Shown here: positions 9,263 through 21,198 of the stretch, one piece after another
Layout of the letters: the number at the start of each line of letters is the position of its first letter
How positions within the stretch are numbered: position 1 is the stretch's first letter
Assembly (NCBI GenBank): GCA_002794735.1
Contig: NBAZ01000004.1
Coordinates: forward strand, 186,001 to 250,000
DNA: 64,000 nt
DNA from: Pyrrhoderma lamaoense
Lineage: Eukaryota > Basidiomycota > Agaricomycetes > Hymenochaetales > Hymenochaetaceae
Reading direction: 5' to 3'
Program-made: the position numbers and the translations under genes
The notes under the pieces: generated by a model
The model's database searches: none
The model's input: the letters and a program-made list of their open reading frames with translations, nothing else
Told to the model about the DNA's origin: nothing

Positions 9263-12200
9263 ATGTCGCTGATGTATGGTAAGGAGAAAAACGAAAATCA
9301 TGAATTCGGTATGAGGCTACCTGTATCTACAAAGAGGCTTAAACTGAACTCCCTCCAGACCAAGCAGATGTCGGATTCATTTCTTTCTTTAATCGTCTCC
9401 CCCCAAAGCGGCCAGACACTATACGAATATTTGATAGAAAAGACTTCTACTCAGCTCATGGAGACGATGCTTTATTTGTCGCTACACACGTCTTTCGTAC
9501 TCAATCCGTTCTTAAATATCTTGGATCTGGCGGAAAGGCATCTGGTGGACTGCCAAGCGTGTCTATGAGCAATAATGTTGCAACAGCTTTTTTGAGAGAT
9601 GCCCTCACGGCTCGCCAGCTACGTATTGAGATATGGGCGCCTGAATCTGGTAGCTCCAAGAAATCAGCAAAGTTTAAACTTGAGAAAGAAGTAGGATTTC
9701 TTTTGTTCAAACCAGATTAGAGGTCTCATTTTTGAATTTGACACATAGGCTTCTCCCGGGAATTTGCAAGCTGTGGAGGACCTTCTCTTCGTGAATACTG
9801 ACCTCCTTACGGCTCCAATAATAATGGCAGTAAAGGTCGGAACAACATCAACTCTAGGTAGTAACTCCGTAAACTGGATTTATCTATCGCCATTACTTAT
9901 CTCTAAATAGGTGTTCCCGGACCCTCAAATATCAAGAGTAAAACTGTCGGCGTCGCATTTGCAGATACGTCGGTAAGGAAAATCGGTATCTCAGAGTTTG
10001 TTGATAGCGACCTGTTCTCAAACGTTGAGGTAGGCACCTTGATAAACTATGTTCAGCTAGCTATCTTATATGTTTCAACGTTATGCGTTTACAGTCTCTC
10101 GTTATTCAATTATCTGTAAAAGAAGCTATCATTCCAATGTCGTCGAAATCCGGAAACACTGACAAAGATGTCGAATTAATGAAACTCAAAAATGTGTTTG
10201 AGCGATGTGGAGTAATAATAACAGAACGAAAATCAAGTAAAGTTAATTTTAACCTGATTGTGAAACATCATGGTTGATGGTCCTTTGTTGAAAGGTGACT
10301 TCGCTGCAAAGAATAACGAGCAGGACCTTGCACTCCTTGCAAAAAAGGAGCTAAATGCAGACGTCTCTACAACCATGCGTGAGTACTTTTTTGTTTTTCT
10401 TTGACAAGACCCTGATTCTTGCGCATATAGCCAGTGCTGCTACCTCAAGCTCGTCTCCAGCAGCTTCGGCTGTCAGTGCTCTGATATCGTACCTATCCCT
10501 TATTGCAGATGAATCAAATCATAATGCATATGAAATTAGTACACATGATCTTTCGCAATATATGAGGCTTGATGCCAGTGCGTTGAGAACACTCGGTCTT
10601 GTAGGTGATGGTGTAAGTCTCTGAGCAGTTACAAACCATGAATGGTTCTAGTGTAACCCATAATATAGATGACTTCCGGGAAGAACACTACTCTTCATGG
10701 CCTTTTGAACAAATGTAAGACAGCCCAGGGCACTCGATTACTGGGAAACTGGCTTAAACAGCCTTTGGTCAATTTACATGAAATTCGTAGGTTCCTTCCT
10801 AGCATTGAAACATGAAATTAGCTTATAATGTATCACTGGTGCTTAGAAAAACGACAAGATCTCGTTGAGATATTCGTCAATGATTCCAATTCTCGACGCA
10901 TCCTACAGGTATGTTCTCCAATGTATTAGTACTTAGGATACACATTGATCGCTATCTCCCTTGTAGGATGACTACTTGAGGATGATGCCAGATATGCACC
11001 GAATCAGCAAGCGGTTCCAAAGAGAAGTAGCATCGTTGGAAGAAGTCGTGCGGGTATACCAAGCCGCTCAGAAGGTATAATATAGATCTAGGTATAATAA
11101 CAATTTGAGGCTGATCTTTTGAGTAGCTCTCGGGGATGATCGATGTTCTCAAAGAAATTGAGACAGAAGACCTAAACCATTCAAAATTAATCGAAGAAAC
11201 TTATTTATCAAAACTCGAGGTATATCTGTAAACAATATGTGAGTTTAAGTAACTGAAACGGGTATTGCAGGAACATAACTCGAATTTAGCGAACTACTCA
11301 GAAATGGTGGAGAAAACCATCGACCTTGACGAACTTTCTTCACATAACTTTGTCATAAAACCTGACTATGACGACCGGCTACGCGAATTGGCTGACAAAA
11401 TCATGGAAATTAGAGACGGGCTGGACGCTGAGCATCGGAAAGTGGGCCGTGATCTTAACCTTGATATTGACAAAAAACTGCACCTGGAGAATAGTCAGAC
11501 GTATGGGTACTGCTTCCGAGTGACGAAAACGGTCCGTTACTGGATAATCTCAGGAAAACTCAATATTTACCCTTTTTTATAGGAAGCTAAATTGATTCAT
11601 AATAACAATACATATATCGAACTGGGGACTAACAAGAGTGGTTCTTACTTCACAACAAAGAAGCTTAGAGGGCTTGCTATGGATTATCAAGATAATAGTG
11701 AGGCTTATCGGAAATCTCAGAGTGTACTCGTAAGGGAGGTTGTCAGCGTCGCTTGTACGTGTTAGTTTGTCAAAGAAAATGCCTAATGCACTTAACAAAG
11801 CTTCTCAGCGACATACACACCTGTACTTGAAGCTTTGGATGATCAAATTGCTCATTTAGATGTCATAATAAGGTATGTAATAGCTATAAAAATTGCTAAT
11901 AATACAGCTGCTGACCTTCATGAAGCTTTGCACATATTTCTGTAAATGCCCCAGAAGCTTATATAAGACCCAAAGTAACCCAGCGAGGTGAAGGAAGTCT
12001 CATCTTGAAGGAAGCAAGACACCCCCTTCTGGAGGTTCAGGACGACATAAGCTTCATCCCTAATGATATCGAGATGATAAAAGGTAAGAAGTTTATGAAA
12101 AAATTCAACTACAATCCTCACGCTGAACGCTGCACATAGGAGAAAGCGAGTTCCAAATCATAAGTAGGGGAACACATATTAGAGTATTTCTAAATATCTA

Positions 12201-13396
12201 ACAACATACTCCTAGCGGGTCCAAACATGGGAGGAAAGAGCACATATATCCGACAAGTAAGTTTCATTTTCTAGTTTTATCTCTTTCTTTACCCTAAATC
12301 ATTAATCAATATTATAGGCCGGGGTTATCGCTCTTATGGCTCAAATCGGCTGCAACGTTCCCTGTTCCGAGGCCCATATACCCATTTTTGACTCAATTCT
12401 TTGTCGTGTTGGTGCAGGAGACAGCCAACTAAAGGGTATCTCAACATTTATGGCAGAGATGCTCGAAACTGCAACAATTCTGAAGGTACGTATTCACTTG
12501 AATCAACCTTCTGTACAAATATTCACATTTCATTCAGTCCGCAACTAAGGATTCCTTGATTATCATCGACGAACTTGGAAGAGGTGGGTATCATGACAGT
12601 CCAGTATGATGGTCATTTGATTCATAATGTCTCAGGTACATCGACATACGATGGGTTTGGTCTTGCATGGGCTATTTCCGAGTACGTAACCCACCTATAA
12701 ATGTCAATAATACCCTCTGTTCATTTTACTCTATAGGCAGATTGCGTCACAAATACATGCATTCTGCTTTTTCGCAACTCATTTCCATGAGTTAACCGCC
12801 CTCGACCAACAAGTGTCCCATGTCAAGAATCTTCACGTCGTTGCACACGTCTCGAACACAGGTGAATCCGGTCAGGATCGTGATATCACTCTTCTGTATA
12901 AAGTCCAACCTGGTATTGTTATTTAACATCTTGTTTCTATTTTCGAGGGCTCTAACGAGAATGGTTTATTTTCCAGGTGTTTGTGACCAAAGTTTTGGTA
13001 TTCACGTAGCAGAGCTGGCAAACTTCCCTGAGAGTGTAATTAAGGTGAGTCTATCCCAATTACTATGAAGTTCCAATTTATTCAACCCCGACTCCATTCC
13101 ATTCTTCGTAGCTGGCAAAGCGAAAAGCTGACGAACTAGAGGACTTTGGTGGAGAACATAAGAGGGAGTACACACATCCTCAAGAAGTCACGGACGAAGG
13201 CAGTAAGATTGTGGAAGAATTCTTAACGACTTGGGCCACTCAGTGTGCTGCTGCTAAAGCTGACGGCGACGATATAGTTATGGAGACTGATGAAGATGTA
13301 GACAGGGAAATCGCAATTCTCAAAGAAACCTTAGAAAAATACCGCGATCGCATAGAAGGGAACCCATGGGTACAATCATTGTTAGCAACACTGTAA
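9263..13396 (+). CDS. MSH2: DNA mismatch-repair protein MSH2
   Basis: Twenty-three exons join without any frame conflict to 957 residues, the usual MSH2 length. Exon 1 is only 16 nt (MSLMY plus one base). The N-terminal mismatch-binding domain reads [20 protein letters not shown] and [20 protein letters not shown]. The ATPase domain has Walker [14 protein letters not shown], the loop [17 protein letters not shown], Walker [21 protein letters not shown] and [12 protein letters not shown]2 pairs with MSH6 or MSH3 to detect mismatches and small loops. Exon-exon joins after ERKSS (intron 10237-10294) and before the 24-nt exon 12140-12163 needed care. No disrupted motif, so the gene looks functional. 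It ends 149 bp from the convergent TRM4 gene. Confidence 0.97.
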
Positions 13397-13545
13397 AAGA
13401 AAACTACAATAAACTTAGACTAGCTCAATCAGCCTCTAGCTCCGTGTACTGCTTTTGTCTTGGAATTAATACACATACAAATATAAATGTATGATATCAT
13501 ATATAAAAAGAGAGCTCATAATGAGTTCTGAAACCGATCTGCTAT

Positions 13546-16312
13546 TTAGGAAGCTAATCCTTCTTCTCCATCTTTGTCGTTTTCGTTGTCGTTTTCGTTG
13601 TCGGGCGTAGCTTTGTCTTCCAATGCTTGAGCTTCAGATGCCGTCTTTGTATATGTCGATAGTTTTGCAGCTTGTTCTCGACCAACGACGGTGATATCTT
13701 CGCCGTAAAGTCTCATGCTTAATGCACTGATAATATTTTCAAAAAAAGAGAAAGGTTCTTCAGTCAGATGTCCATTGGCATAGTCCTTACAGTACAAACC
13801 TTTTCGCTTTTTTATCAATCATCAGGCTCAATGATACCTCAGATCGCCATAAAGGTAAGTATAGATCATGTGTCAGGCTAGAAAAAAGCCGGCAAGTCAG
13901 AATACATGTGATACAAACAAAGAGCTTATAGCCTACCTCGCACTCCCATAGTTTCCAGCAGTAAACCTGACTATGAAGCTACCAATACCTATAATTGCAC
14001 GATACGTTCAGCATGGTTACTAGTATTATAAAAAATGATCAGACATACTCTGTTTTTCGATGATACTCTTGAAAGGTTCTTCAAACGATGAACAAAGGGG
14101 GTAGTAGATCTCAAGTAACCTTCTTAATGATTTCGAATCACCAACGATGAGATCATTTTGATTTAAGTAAGGAAGAAGAGCCAATAACCCTTCGCTAAGT
14201 ACACGGAACTGGATTTTTGGATTTTGGGCATCTGCCTTTGCTTGCTTTCCTGCCCGAGCTCTGAACGACCGAAGATCTTGACCCCCGCGCTGACCAATCG
14301 GATTTTAGTATAATTCGTTGACTCCATTAAGCTTTTTACTGTATCATTGACAAGATATAGTGAGCGTAATGGGGCTCCTTCTGGGTTCCTCACGAATATG
14401 TTTGAGCGAGGGAAGCTCTCTGAGAGATTCAGCCTCTCCCTATAAGCCTCAATATATTAGTAACAAAAAAGCATCAGGTCAGTCAAGGAAATTCTAGCCT
14501 ACAAACAAGCAACGAGATTAGGTTCATCGGGACGGATAAAAGTATATGGGTCCTCCTTGAATAGCCCACCAGTCTCTGCGATAGGCTCTCCCCCATTGAC
14601 TGTTAATGCCTCACTGACAATCGGGGTGACTGTACCAGACTTATCCTCAGCTTCATCCATAAGCTTTGCTTTCTTCGGCGCTGGTTCTCCGGAGTTTTCT
14701 GCAGAACCAATCTGTTCAGATTGTCCTTCTAGATCCTCCGCTGCTCGCTTCCCTTCTGGCTTCTGCTTTCTTTCGGGTCTCCCCTTTCGTTGAAGGACAG
14801 CGACAAAGAACCCACCTGTATCTTGAAGATGTGGATAGATACGCAAGCTATATTCTATAAGCACCATGACGCATAATGCTACCATTAAGCTACTCACCAT
14901 CTCTCCAGCCCTAGTTCTTTGCTATTTTCTGGAGGCCAATGGGTCTTTAGCATTCTATTTCGGATTGGTCGTTTAACGGGTTTAGAAGTGACTGCTTTCT
15001 CAATATCCATATCGGCTTCCTCTTCCTCCTCCTCACGTGGTAAAGGTGCACCAGAGCGTTCAAGGCTATCACAATAGTCTTCGTATGAGGAGAAAGAAAG
15101 ATCTATGTCACGATTCACCGAGGGTCGCCAAGTAGTCAGACCTGGTCTACGACTTAGATCAGGAATCACGTCGGAAACATCTACAAGTTCAAATCCTAAT
15201 ATAAATTAAATCAGTATTGGCTTCATGGGTAGTATTAGGCAAGCTCACCAGGGACGTTGTTGAGAGCAGCAGCTATAACGGCTTCGTTTTCAACTGGATT
15301 GAGGGAACATGTAGAATATACGATGCGGGATTTGTCCGCATGATTTTCAGCCTTTAACATCCTCATGGCTCTCATGAGTATTCGTATCTGTAAGCTTAAA
15401 ATACACTAAGAAAGAAGACAAAAAAACAAGGTACCAGAAAACGTACGAATGCAGGCCATTACCTTCCATAGGACTCCACTTCTTCCAGATCCCAATATTT
15501 TTTCTGATAGTTCCATCCCCACTACATGGGACATCAGCCAATACCCTATCAAACCGAAGACCCTTGTCTTTGATTTTGAGTGAAGGATAAATTGAAGCAT
15601 CGAGGTTTGTGACCATTAATCCGGGTGAAGGCAATCGTGTAGTCTGATGGACAAGTAAATGCGCTCGTTTATGGTCGGCATCATTCGCAATAAGTATACC
15701 AGTAGGAGGGTCCATAGCTTCGAGAAGCTGAGCTGTCTTTGAGCCTGGAGCAGCACAAAGATCAATAACCGCATGCTGTGGCTGAACATCTAGGAATAAG
15801 GGAGGAATCATGCTGACAGCCTCTTGTCTTGAGATATTTCCATTTTCCGTTTCGTATACCAAAAACGAGTGGAATTTCTTATATTCCGGAGATCTCCTAA
15901 GTTCTTTGCGCGCAACATCAAGGTGCCATGCTAAGCCTTCTGGGTACCAAGTGATAGGTTTGGGAACGGGTAATGGTTCTCCTTCAAATCTACCTGCCTC
16001 AAGTTCGGGCACAAAGGTATTTTTAATAGCATCACTGAGGACATCTTTCATCTGTCTATTCCCTGCTATTCTGAATGTTGAAGGCAGGGGTCTCCTCAAA
16101 GCCTGCATAAATGCATCCCACTCTTCATCCGGTAAAATTTGTTGCGCCTTATAGTATTTTTCAAACTTTTCGTTCTCCATCTCCAACGTCCCCCTGTCGG
16201 AGGGCTGTCTATCCCTATGTCTTCCCCTTCTCTGTTTTTAATTATAAATCATTCGAAAAGTAATTATTAGATGTGATAATGGAAATATGTAATTTTTGAG
16301 TACCTTGCCCAT
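13546..16312 (-). CDS. TRM4: tRNA (cytosine-5) methyltransferase TRM4/NSUN2
   Basis: Starts with a 9-nt exon (16312-16304, MGK) spliced to 16231. The RsmB/NOL1 catalytic domain has the AdoMet motif DLCAAPGSKTAQLLEA, motif IV RVLADVPCSGDGTIRKN (Cys for product release) and motif VI IVYSTCSLNPVENEAV, whose Cys is the nucleophile. Later exons read TTWRPSVNRD, LERCLRIYPHLQDTGGFFVA, FVRNPEGAPLRSLYLVND and IQFRVLSEGLLALLPYL, matching the Trm4/NSUN2 C-terminal half. The acidic C-terminus is repetitive (NENDNENDKD). It makes m5C in tRNAs in the nucleus. The frame breaks once near 14258-14262 (RSE to RAGKQAKADAQ); one added base restores it. Start codons of this gene and the next are 101 bp apart. Confidence 0.92.
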
Positions 16313-16413
16313 TTTTGTATGTATATGACTTTGAGGAGGAAGAAATTCAAGTTCGCGCTTGCCGATCCGGTGTCCTCAAAACTTAATACAGACCATCATC
16401 TTAAACTTAAATC
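16313..16413. promoter_or_regulatory. Divergent promoter, TRM4 / EF-hand-like gene
   Basis: Only 101 bp separate the two start codons, one of the shortest divergent spacings in the window. Both 5' leaders must be very short or overlap. Confidence 0.5.
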
Positions 16414-17430
16414 ATGTTCGATTCAGACCTAGATGACACAGCCTTGACGCTACCTAAACATATACTCGAAAAGATTGACAACGCATTTGATCAGGCAATA
16501 GCTGAGACGAGACCTGAAAGTGACAGACCCTCGAAGCGGCGTCGGATAACTCAAGATGACGATGAAGTCATGGCCGGCGGGTTCATCGTGGAAGATACTG
16601 GAGGTGGATTCATCTTGGATTCCGAGAATGAACAAGATACGGAAGATATTAAGCTAGATGAAGATGAACACCCAACACATATCCCGTTGTCACTCATACC
16701 CCGTGCCTTACAAATCCTTGACCTTAGTCCTGACGATGCAGACGTCCTGGACGTCTTCTCAAACGCAAGCACTCAAGACGAACTTGTCGGTCGAAAAGAC
16801 TGGCGCTCCGTGTGTGCTATTATCTACCCATCAGCTGCTCAGTCTTCTTCAGAACAAAAAGTTAAAGAGCCGGAAATGTGGCAGACGAAGAGCTTTCTGA
16901 TCTCAGTCCCTTACCATCCGATGGTGGGGAGAGTGGTTCTTTCAGCGACGTGTATGTCCCTGAAACAAAGCCAACAAAAAAGAAGAAAGCTCCATCAGGA
17001 CCGAGTCCAAAGAAAACACGAAAAAGCCGTCGTGCTACAAGTGCATCTGACAATGACACTGACGCCAAAGGTCCTCGACCTCTTACTTCTCGTCAGGAGA
17101 GTGATTCCCTCGCCGCATTTTCTTTATTCTTTCCAAACACCGACACAAATGAGTTGTCTACTAAGGTTCTAACAATCAAGGATATAGCAAATGCGGCCTC
17201 TTCAATTAAGGAGCGAATCACAGCAGACGAGGTGATATATCCTCTTTATATATTCTCTGCATTCTGTACTGACTATCTAATCTATCGCAATCTTCTTCTG
17301 AAAAACACACATACAAAACGATAAGATTGTAGAAATGCTCAATCATTTCTCTTCATCGCCTTCAGCTTCTAATCCAACTCTTTCTTACCAAGATTTCCAG
17401 AGAATGATGGTAGAAACGAGATTAACATAG
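16414..17430 (+). CDS. Acidic protein with C-terminal EF-hand-like region
   Basis: The N-terminus MFDSDLDDTALTLPKHIL is followed by a bipartite basic motif (SKRRRI, possible nuclear signal), two Gly-rich copies GGFIVEDTGG / GGGFILDSENE, and DADVLDVFSN...DWRSVCAIIYP. A Ser/Lys-rich linker carries PTKKKKAPSGPSPKKTRKSR, again nuclear-signal-like. The C-terminus, LAAFSLFFP...LTIKDIANAASSIKERITADE then, across the intron 17232-17325, IVEMLNHFSS...LSYQDFQRMMVETRL, resembles the last EF-hand pair of centrin or calmodulin without clear calcium loops. The two halves are in different frames; one added A near 16874-16876 (PENVADEELSDLSP) joins them, or an intron may do so. Function unknown; a centrin-like DNA-repair partner is one possibility. 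Confidence 0.7.
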
Positions 17431-17785
17431 ACTTAAGGTGTGATACTTCTTTATGAATAATATTATGTATATTATGGGATAGTTGGCTACGGTGATGATT
17501 GTTTATATACCTTGTTTTCCTACCATCTCAATCTCTGTACTTGATTTGATGTATCGTCGCCTAGGAATTGCCTTACAGGCTTTGGGGGCATCCGGACCCC
17601 TCATCCGATGCGAGATGATCAAATATAGTCCTTGCTGTGTAAATTGTTGAGGAAACGCAAATTAGACGCCCTCAACAACTCAATTAGATACAATTAAGAG
17701 CAAATCATACAGATCATCTTTACCCGTCTTCAGCGCAGCTTAACCCCCTCTTACGACCTGTATCGATAACAATCTCACAGAAACC
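17431..17785. other. Intergenic region
   Basis: 355 bp between two genes on the same strand. No conserved frame or RNA signal seen. It should hold the terminator of the upstream gene and the promoter of the DUF6699 gene. Confidence 0.4.
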
Positions 17786-18717
17786 ATGACCGATGGAACG
17801 AAATGGGCTCCCGGACCAACTTGTAAGCATTGTACTCAATTGACCCAGCGCTTACAAGTTGACTCGATGCATTATATCTGTTTTCTTCTGGTGGTGTAAA
17901 AGACGGTCCAGTACTCCAGCAGACCGACCTTTTCCTGTTACAGCCCAAACTAGAGCTTCATCCGATCCTCACTCAGTCACTCAAAAGTTTCCATCTTGTC
18001 TTTGATCTCATAACCGGTAACGATAACCTCACCTATTTAATTTATGACATGAAAACAAATCACGAAAACTAACGCATATACTGTGTCTGTGTACATGTAC
18101 ATGTAGGAAGGGCTACGGGTTACAATACGGAATCAACTGATCGCGATCTCGCATTTGAAGCGAAAGATGAAGTGGCGACTCTTCCACGAGTGACAGAACT
18201 ATACATCATCACACGCGCTAGTCCATGGTGTACGGTTGTAAGAAATCCAAGTGGTGTAAACTTGGGAGACATAATCGGGAACATATGGACAGAGTAATGG
18301 TTTCTTCCCTCCCTCCTCTCCTTTTCATTTCCTTGCTTACCGGTTCTCATTTGTATTTTGTACATGGCCATGTGTTTTTAGTTATAAGCAGCCTGTGTTG
18401 GAAGAAGAACTAGCATCTCTACCGCCTTTGATGCAAGACCGAGTGAAGCGAACGGCAGCAAATAGAGAGGTAGGGTCTCGGAGTATGCAGTGGAATGTCG
18501 TGGATTATCCTTACCAGAGGTGCCTACGCGTTGGTGCGTAATTACATTCTTCTTCAGTATCTCTACCATTGTGTCGTTCATCTCGAGTCCATTCACCTCA
18601 TCAGATTGGCTACGTGACAAAAGGTTTTTCGACGGCATGGAACACGACGATGCCTTTGCCAAAGAACGGTTAGGATTCACTGCACCAAATGTGATCGTTA
18701 TGTCCCTTACATCATAG
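17786..18717 (+). CDS. DUF6699-family protein
   Basis: Spliced from five exons starting MTDGTKWAPGPTYGPVLQQT. The segment LELHPILTQSLKSFHLVFDL, then PRVTELYIITRASPWCTVV, VNLGDIIGNIWTDY and, after the last intron, DWLRDKRFFDGMEHDDAF ... RLGFTAPNVIVMSL, matches the DUF6699 pattern (LHP...w.v.i.....vTv.dvL..i) expanded in Agaricomycetes. The last intron runs from the donor GTGCGT after CLRV to ATCAG, giving RCLRVDWLRDK. No enzymatic motif, signal peptide or membrane segment. Role unknown. Confidence 0.78.
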
Positions 18718-19009
18718 AATCAACACGACCTAGGATATGTCTGTAATCTATACCATAGTAAACACTTGTATCTTGTAGCATACCATGATATAACCTCTAT
18801 CACCAAATTACTATCAATTATATATCCATTCTTACAAGATCTCAGAACCTTCGAAGCAACACAAAAAATTCGTCTCGAAGCACATTTTATTTGCAACTAA
18901 ACTATCCAACTATCTAAGCTAAACCAAACACTTCAATTTCGCTCAATTTTGCTAGCCACTGAATGAGTGGTTAAGTCAATAAACCTAGCGAAGAGAAGAG
19001 AATGGGGAG
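18718..19009. other. Intergenic region before U2
   Basis: About 290 bp holding the 3' end of the DUF6699 gene and the region downstream of the U2 snRNA 3' end. No coding signal seen. Confidence 0.4.
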
Positions 19010-19198
19010 ATCCCCGACGACACAAGCCGGTAGTGCAATAGCAAGGTCATCACGTACGTCGAGTTGCAAGCAGAGCTCGTCGCAACAAGGGCGGCAAAAA
19101 TTAGATAACCAAGAATGAGGGCGGTGCCCTCATAATAGTGGTTAAACTATTAAGAACAGATACTACACTTGATCTAAGCCAAAAGGCCAGAGTGGTAA
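19010..19198 (-). ncRNA. U2: U2 spliceosomal snRNA
   Basis: On the minus strand the 5' part reads GGCCTTTTGGCTTAGATCAA followed by GTGTAGTATCTGTTCTTAAT, the near-invariant U2 stem I / branch-point region. The branch-site pairing box GTAGTA is at 19166-19161 and stem-loop IIa follows. A hairpin GAGGGCACCGCCCTC comes next, then an Sm-like site AATTTTTG at 19102-19095, about 97 nt from the 5' end as in other U2 RNAs. The 3' domain carries the conserved TATTGCACTACC loop. The 5' end is placed 32 nt before GTAGTA by analogy; both ends are approximate (total about 190 nt). U2 base-pairs with the branch site during splicing. Confidence 0.95.
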
Positions 19199-19223
19199 GG
19201 TTTCAGCAAAGTCTGCCAGCTCT

Positions 19224-19231
19224 CTTATATA
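19224..19231 (-). promoter_or_regulatory. TATA box of U2 snRNA gene
   Basis: TATATAAG on the minus strand lies about 26 nt upstream of the inferred U2 5' end, where a core promoter element is expected. No vertebrate-type proximal sequence element is recognised. Confidence 0.65.
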
Positions 19232-19629
19232 CCAAGCATCTGGCGTGCGCACGGACCACATCCAAATCGGGGATGAAGTATCTTATTCAGCTGGCTTATC
19301 ACAGCTCTTCGGCGTTCGGACTTTGCCAAATCCCAGGTACACGTCTCACACAGATTTGTAATTCATGATACATGACGTAATGTTTCATCTGAGGATCAAT
19401 CTTTTTTTAGAACGCCTTTCGTAACACATATCGAGTAAAATAATGTGATATTACTGGTTGATATTAGTGAGTCTCATTTGCTTTTGCTTTAATTGTCCAT
19501 TCTTTTGATAAATTGAGTTGTGTCTGCTTATATTACTTTCCATTACAAGAGGGGGATAAAGATGCATACAACAACATAAACGTATTCCATATAGTAAATT
19601 CCATGTAGTTAACTGGACTGAATCCTTGA
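19232..19629. other. Intergenic region, U2 promoter and RIB1 3' side
   Basis: About 400 bp upstream of U2 and downstream of RIB1. Apart from the TATA box next to U2, I see no recognisable element or conserved frame. Confidence 0.4.
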
Positions 19630-21198
19630 TTAACATTCATGCAAAAGGCTTGCCCTAGAAGGAGGCAATGACAGCATATGCCCCATCCTAAGAACCTTTG
19701 TACGAAGATATTTCTCAAGTTCAGGTCCGTGAGTAGTGCTAGCTCCAAGTAACGTCGCGCCCGCCGAGCGCAGACGCGCCGCCATTTGGTCACTCGTAAA
19801 AGCTGCTTCATTCGTTCCCGCATTTTCAGCCTGACATTTCCAAGAGCGAGGCACCATAGAGACTTGCTCGGAGACATGCACTCCGGCATCTGTGAGCTTC
19901 TTCACTTTGTCAGGATTGTTCGTTAAAAGACGTACGCCCTTGGCTTCACTTCCACCAGTTCCAAGTCCCAAATCGTGTAAGATCGCCGCAGCAACTTCGT
20001 ATCCACGTTCATCAGCCCCATGGCCAAGTAATAAATTGGCCTGAACAGTATCATGACCCAGATCCTGTAAATTATATGCTCGCAGTTTAGATAATAACCC
20101 GATGCCCCGTCCTTCCTGACGCATGTAAATTACAGCACCACGTCCAGGAATAGTCTTCTCTTGACCAGTCGAAGGATCAGTGAACGAGATGGGCTCCGCA
20201 ATGCGCCGAAGTGCTTCATCAAGTTGTTCGCCACAATCACATCGCATACTTCCAATTGTCTCTCCCGTAAAGCACTCACTATGAATACGGACAAGTGGGT
20301 CAGGGATGGATGGATTTGAGATATTTGCGTTGACATCGGGAAATGTAGAGGCGATGTACCCATTTTCACTCAGTCTGCCAATGTAAGCGCCTCGAGTAAC
20401 TCGTTCCATAGGAGTTTCTTTTTCATGCCAAATCGTATCCAATGACCTACTACGGATAAATGGTGCGTAAGTAGGGATTCCGTTATCGTTTTCCAATTGA
20501 GCAGGGTCAACAACGATGGTAAGATGCTCCTTCTTATCCTTGTTATTATGATATAGGTGGAGAAAAACTTCGCCATGGGGGGTCGGGACACGGGTGCGTA
20601 CCATGCACCTCACGTGGACATCGGAATTATGAGCTGAGCGTGTGATTTCAGACGCAACTATGTCATTGGTCACTTCCTCACATACAGTGTCGGGTAATTC
20701 GGAAATACATGGTGAGAGATGTGATGTTTCTGAAAGTCCTGATGAGCTAGTACGGGAAATGCAAAGACTTGGAGTAGTGTTTTCTGATGCCTCAGAACTC
20801 GGGGAAAGAGAACCAGAGGAAGCGGAGATTTCCTCCAAGTTTGATATCTGTTCAAGCTGCGTAGCGTCAAAGGCAAGATGCTTCAGAACCCTTTGTCCAT
20901 CTACCCATTCCCAACTTGGCTTAAGACCGTAGTTGAGGTCCGTGAAGAAAGAATGGCTGTATTGGTGTGAGGTTATATGCGTTCCATCTGAAACCTCAAG
21001 AACTGGATCTGAAGTCGTATCTGGGAGCTGAGTTGATGTATCCTCGCCTTGTTGCCTTAGTTTAGCATCTAGAGAAAGCACCCCGACAGCAGGGACCTCC
21101 TCAAGAACAATTGGTGAGGCGGAGGCGGAAAGATTCGATGCAATTTTGACTGCACCGTTGAGACAATTATCAGCTGGAGTTGGAGGAAGAGAAGACAT
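19630..21198 (-). CDS. RIB1: GTP cyclohydrolase II (riboflavin synthesis)
   Basis: One intronless frame of 522 residues. The first ~200 residues are a Ser-rich fungal extension. The catalytic domain follows: RIHSECFTGETIGSMRCDCG holds the three zinc cysteines (C-X10-C-X-C), YMRQEGRGIGLLSKLRAYNL the active-site Arg and Gly-rich loop, and DTVQANLLLGHGADERGYEV the substrate-binding region; RLLTNNPDKVKKLTDAGV is the typical C-terminal signature. The enzyme opens GTP to 2,5-diamino-6-ribosylaminopyrimidinone phosphate, formate and pyrophosphate, the first riboflavin step. The lack of introns contrasts with almost all neighbours. The sequence closes with a short extra tail (HMLSLPPSRASLLHEC). Confidence 0.95.
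   Translation of the reverse strand: MSSLPPTPADNCLNGAVKIASNLSASASPIVLEEVPAVGVLSLDAKLRQQGEDTSTQLPDTTSDPVLEVSDGTHITSHQYSHSFFTDLNYGLKPSWEWVDGQRVLKHLAFDATQLEQISNLEEISASSGSLSPSSEASENTTPSLCISRTSSSGLSETSHLSPCISELPDTVCEEVTNDIVASEITRSAHNSDVHVRCMVRTRVPTPHGEVFLHLYHNNKDKKEHLTIVVDPAQLENDNGIPTYAPFIRSRSLDTIWHEKETPMERVTRGAYIGRLSENGYIASTFPDVNANISNPSIPDPLVRIHSECFTGETIGSMRCDCGEQLDEALRRIAEPISFTDPSTGQEKTIPGRGAVIYMRQEGRGIGLLSKLRAYNLQDLGHDTVQANLLLGHGADERGYEVAAAILHDLGLGTGGSEAKGVRLLTNNPDKVKKLTDAGVHVSEQVSMVPRSWKCQAENAGTNEAAFTSDQMAARLRSAGATLLGASTTHGPELEKYLRTKVLRMGHMLSLPPSRASLLHEC

Noticed and set aside
9263..9568. 101-codon frame at the MSH2 start read as a separate protein
   Set aside because: Only its first 16 nt are used: the true MSH2 reading frame begins after an intron ending at 9358.
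19138..19368. 76-codon frame over the U2 gene
   Set aside because: It lies antisense across the conserved U2 snRNA and its promoter.
20642..20932. 96-codon plus-strand frame
   Set aside because: Antisense to the Ser-rich N-terminal part of RIB1, a single intact 522-codon frame.
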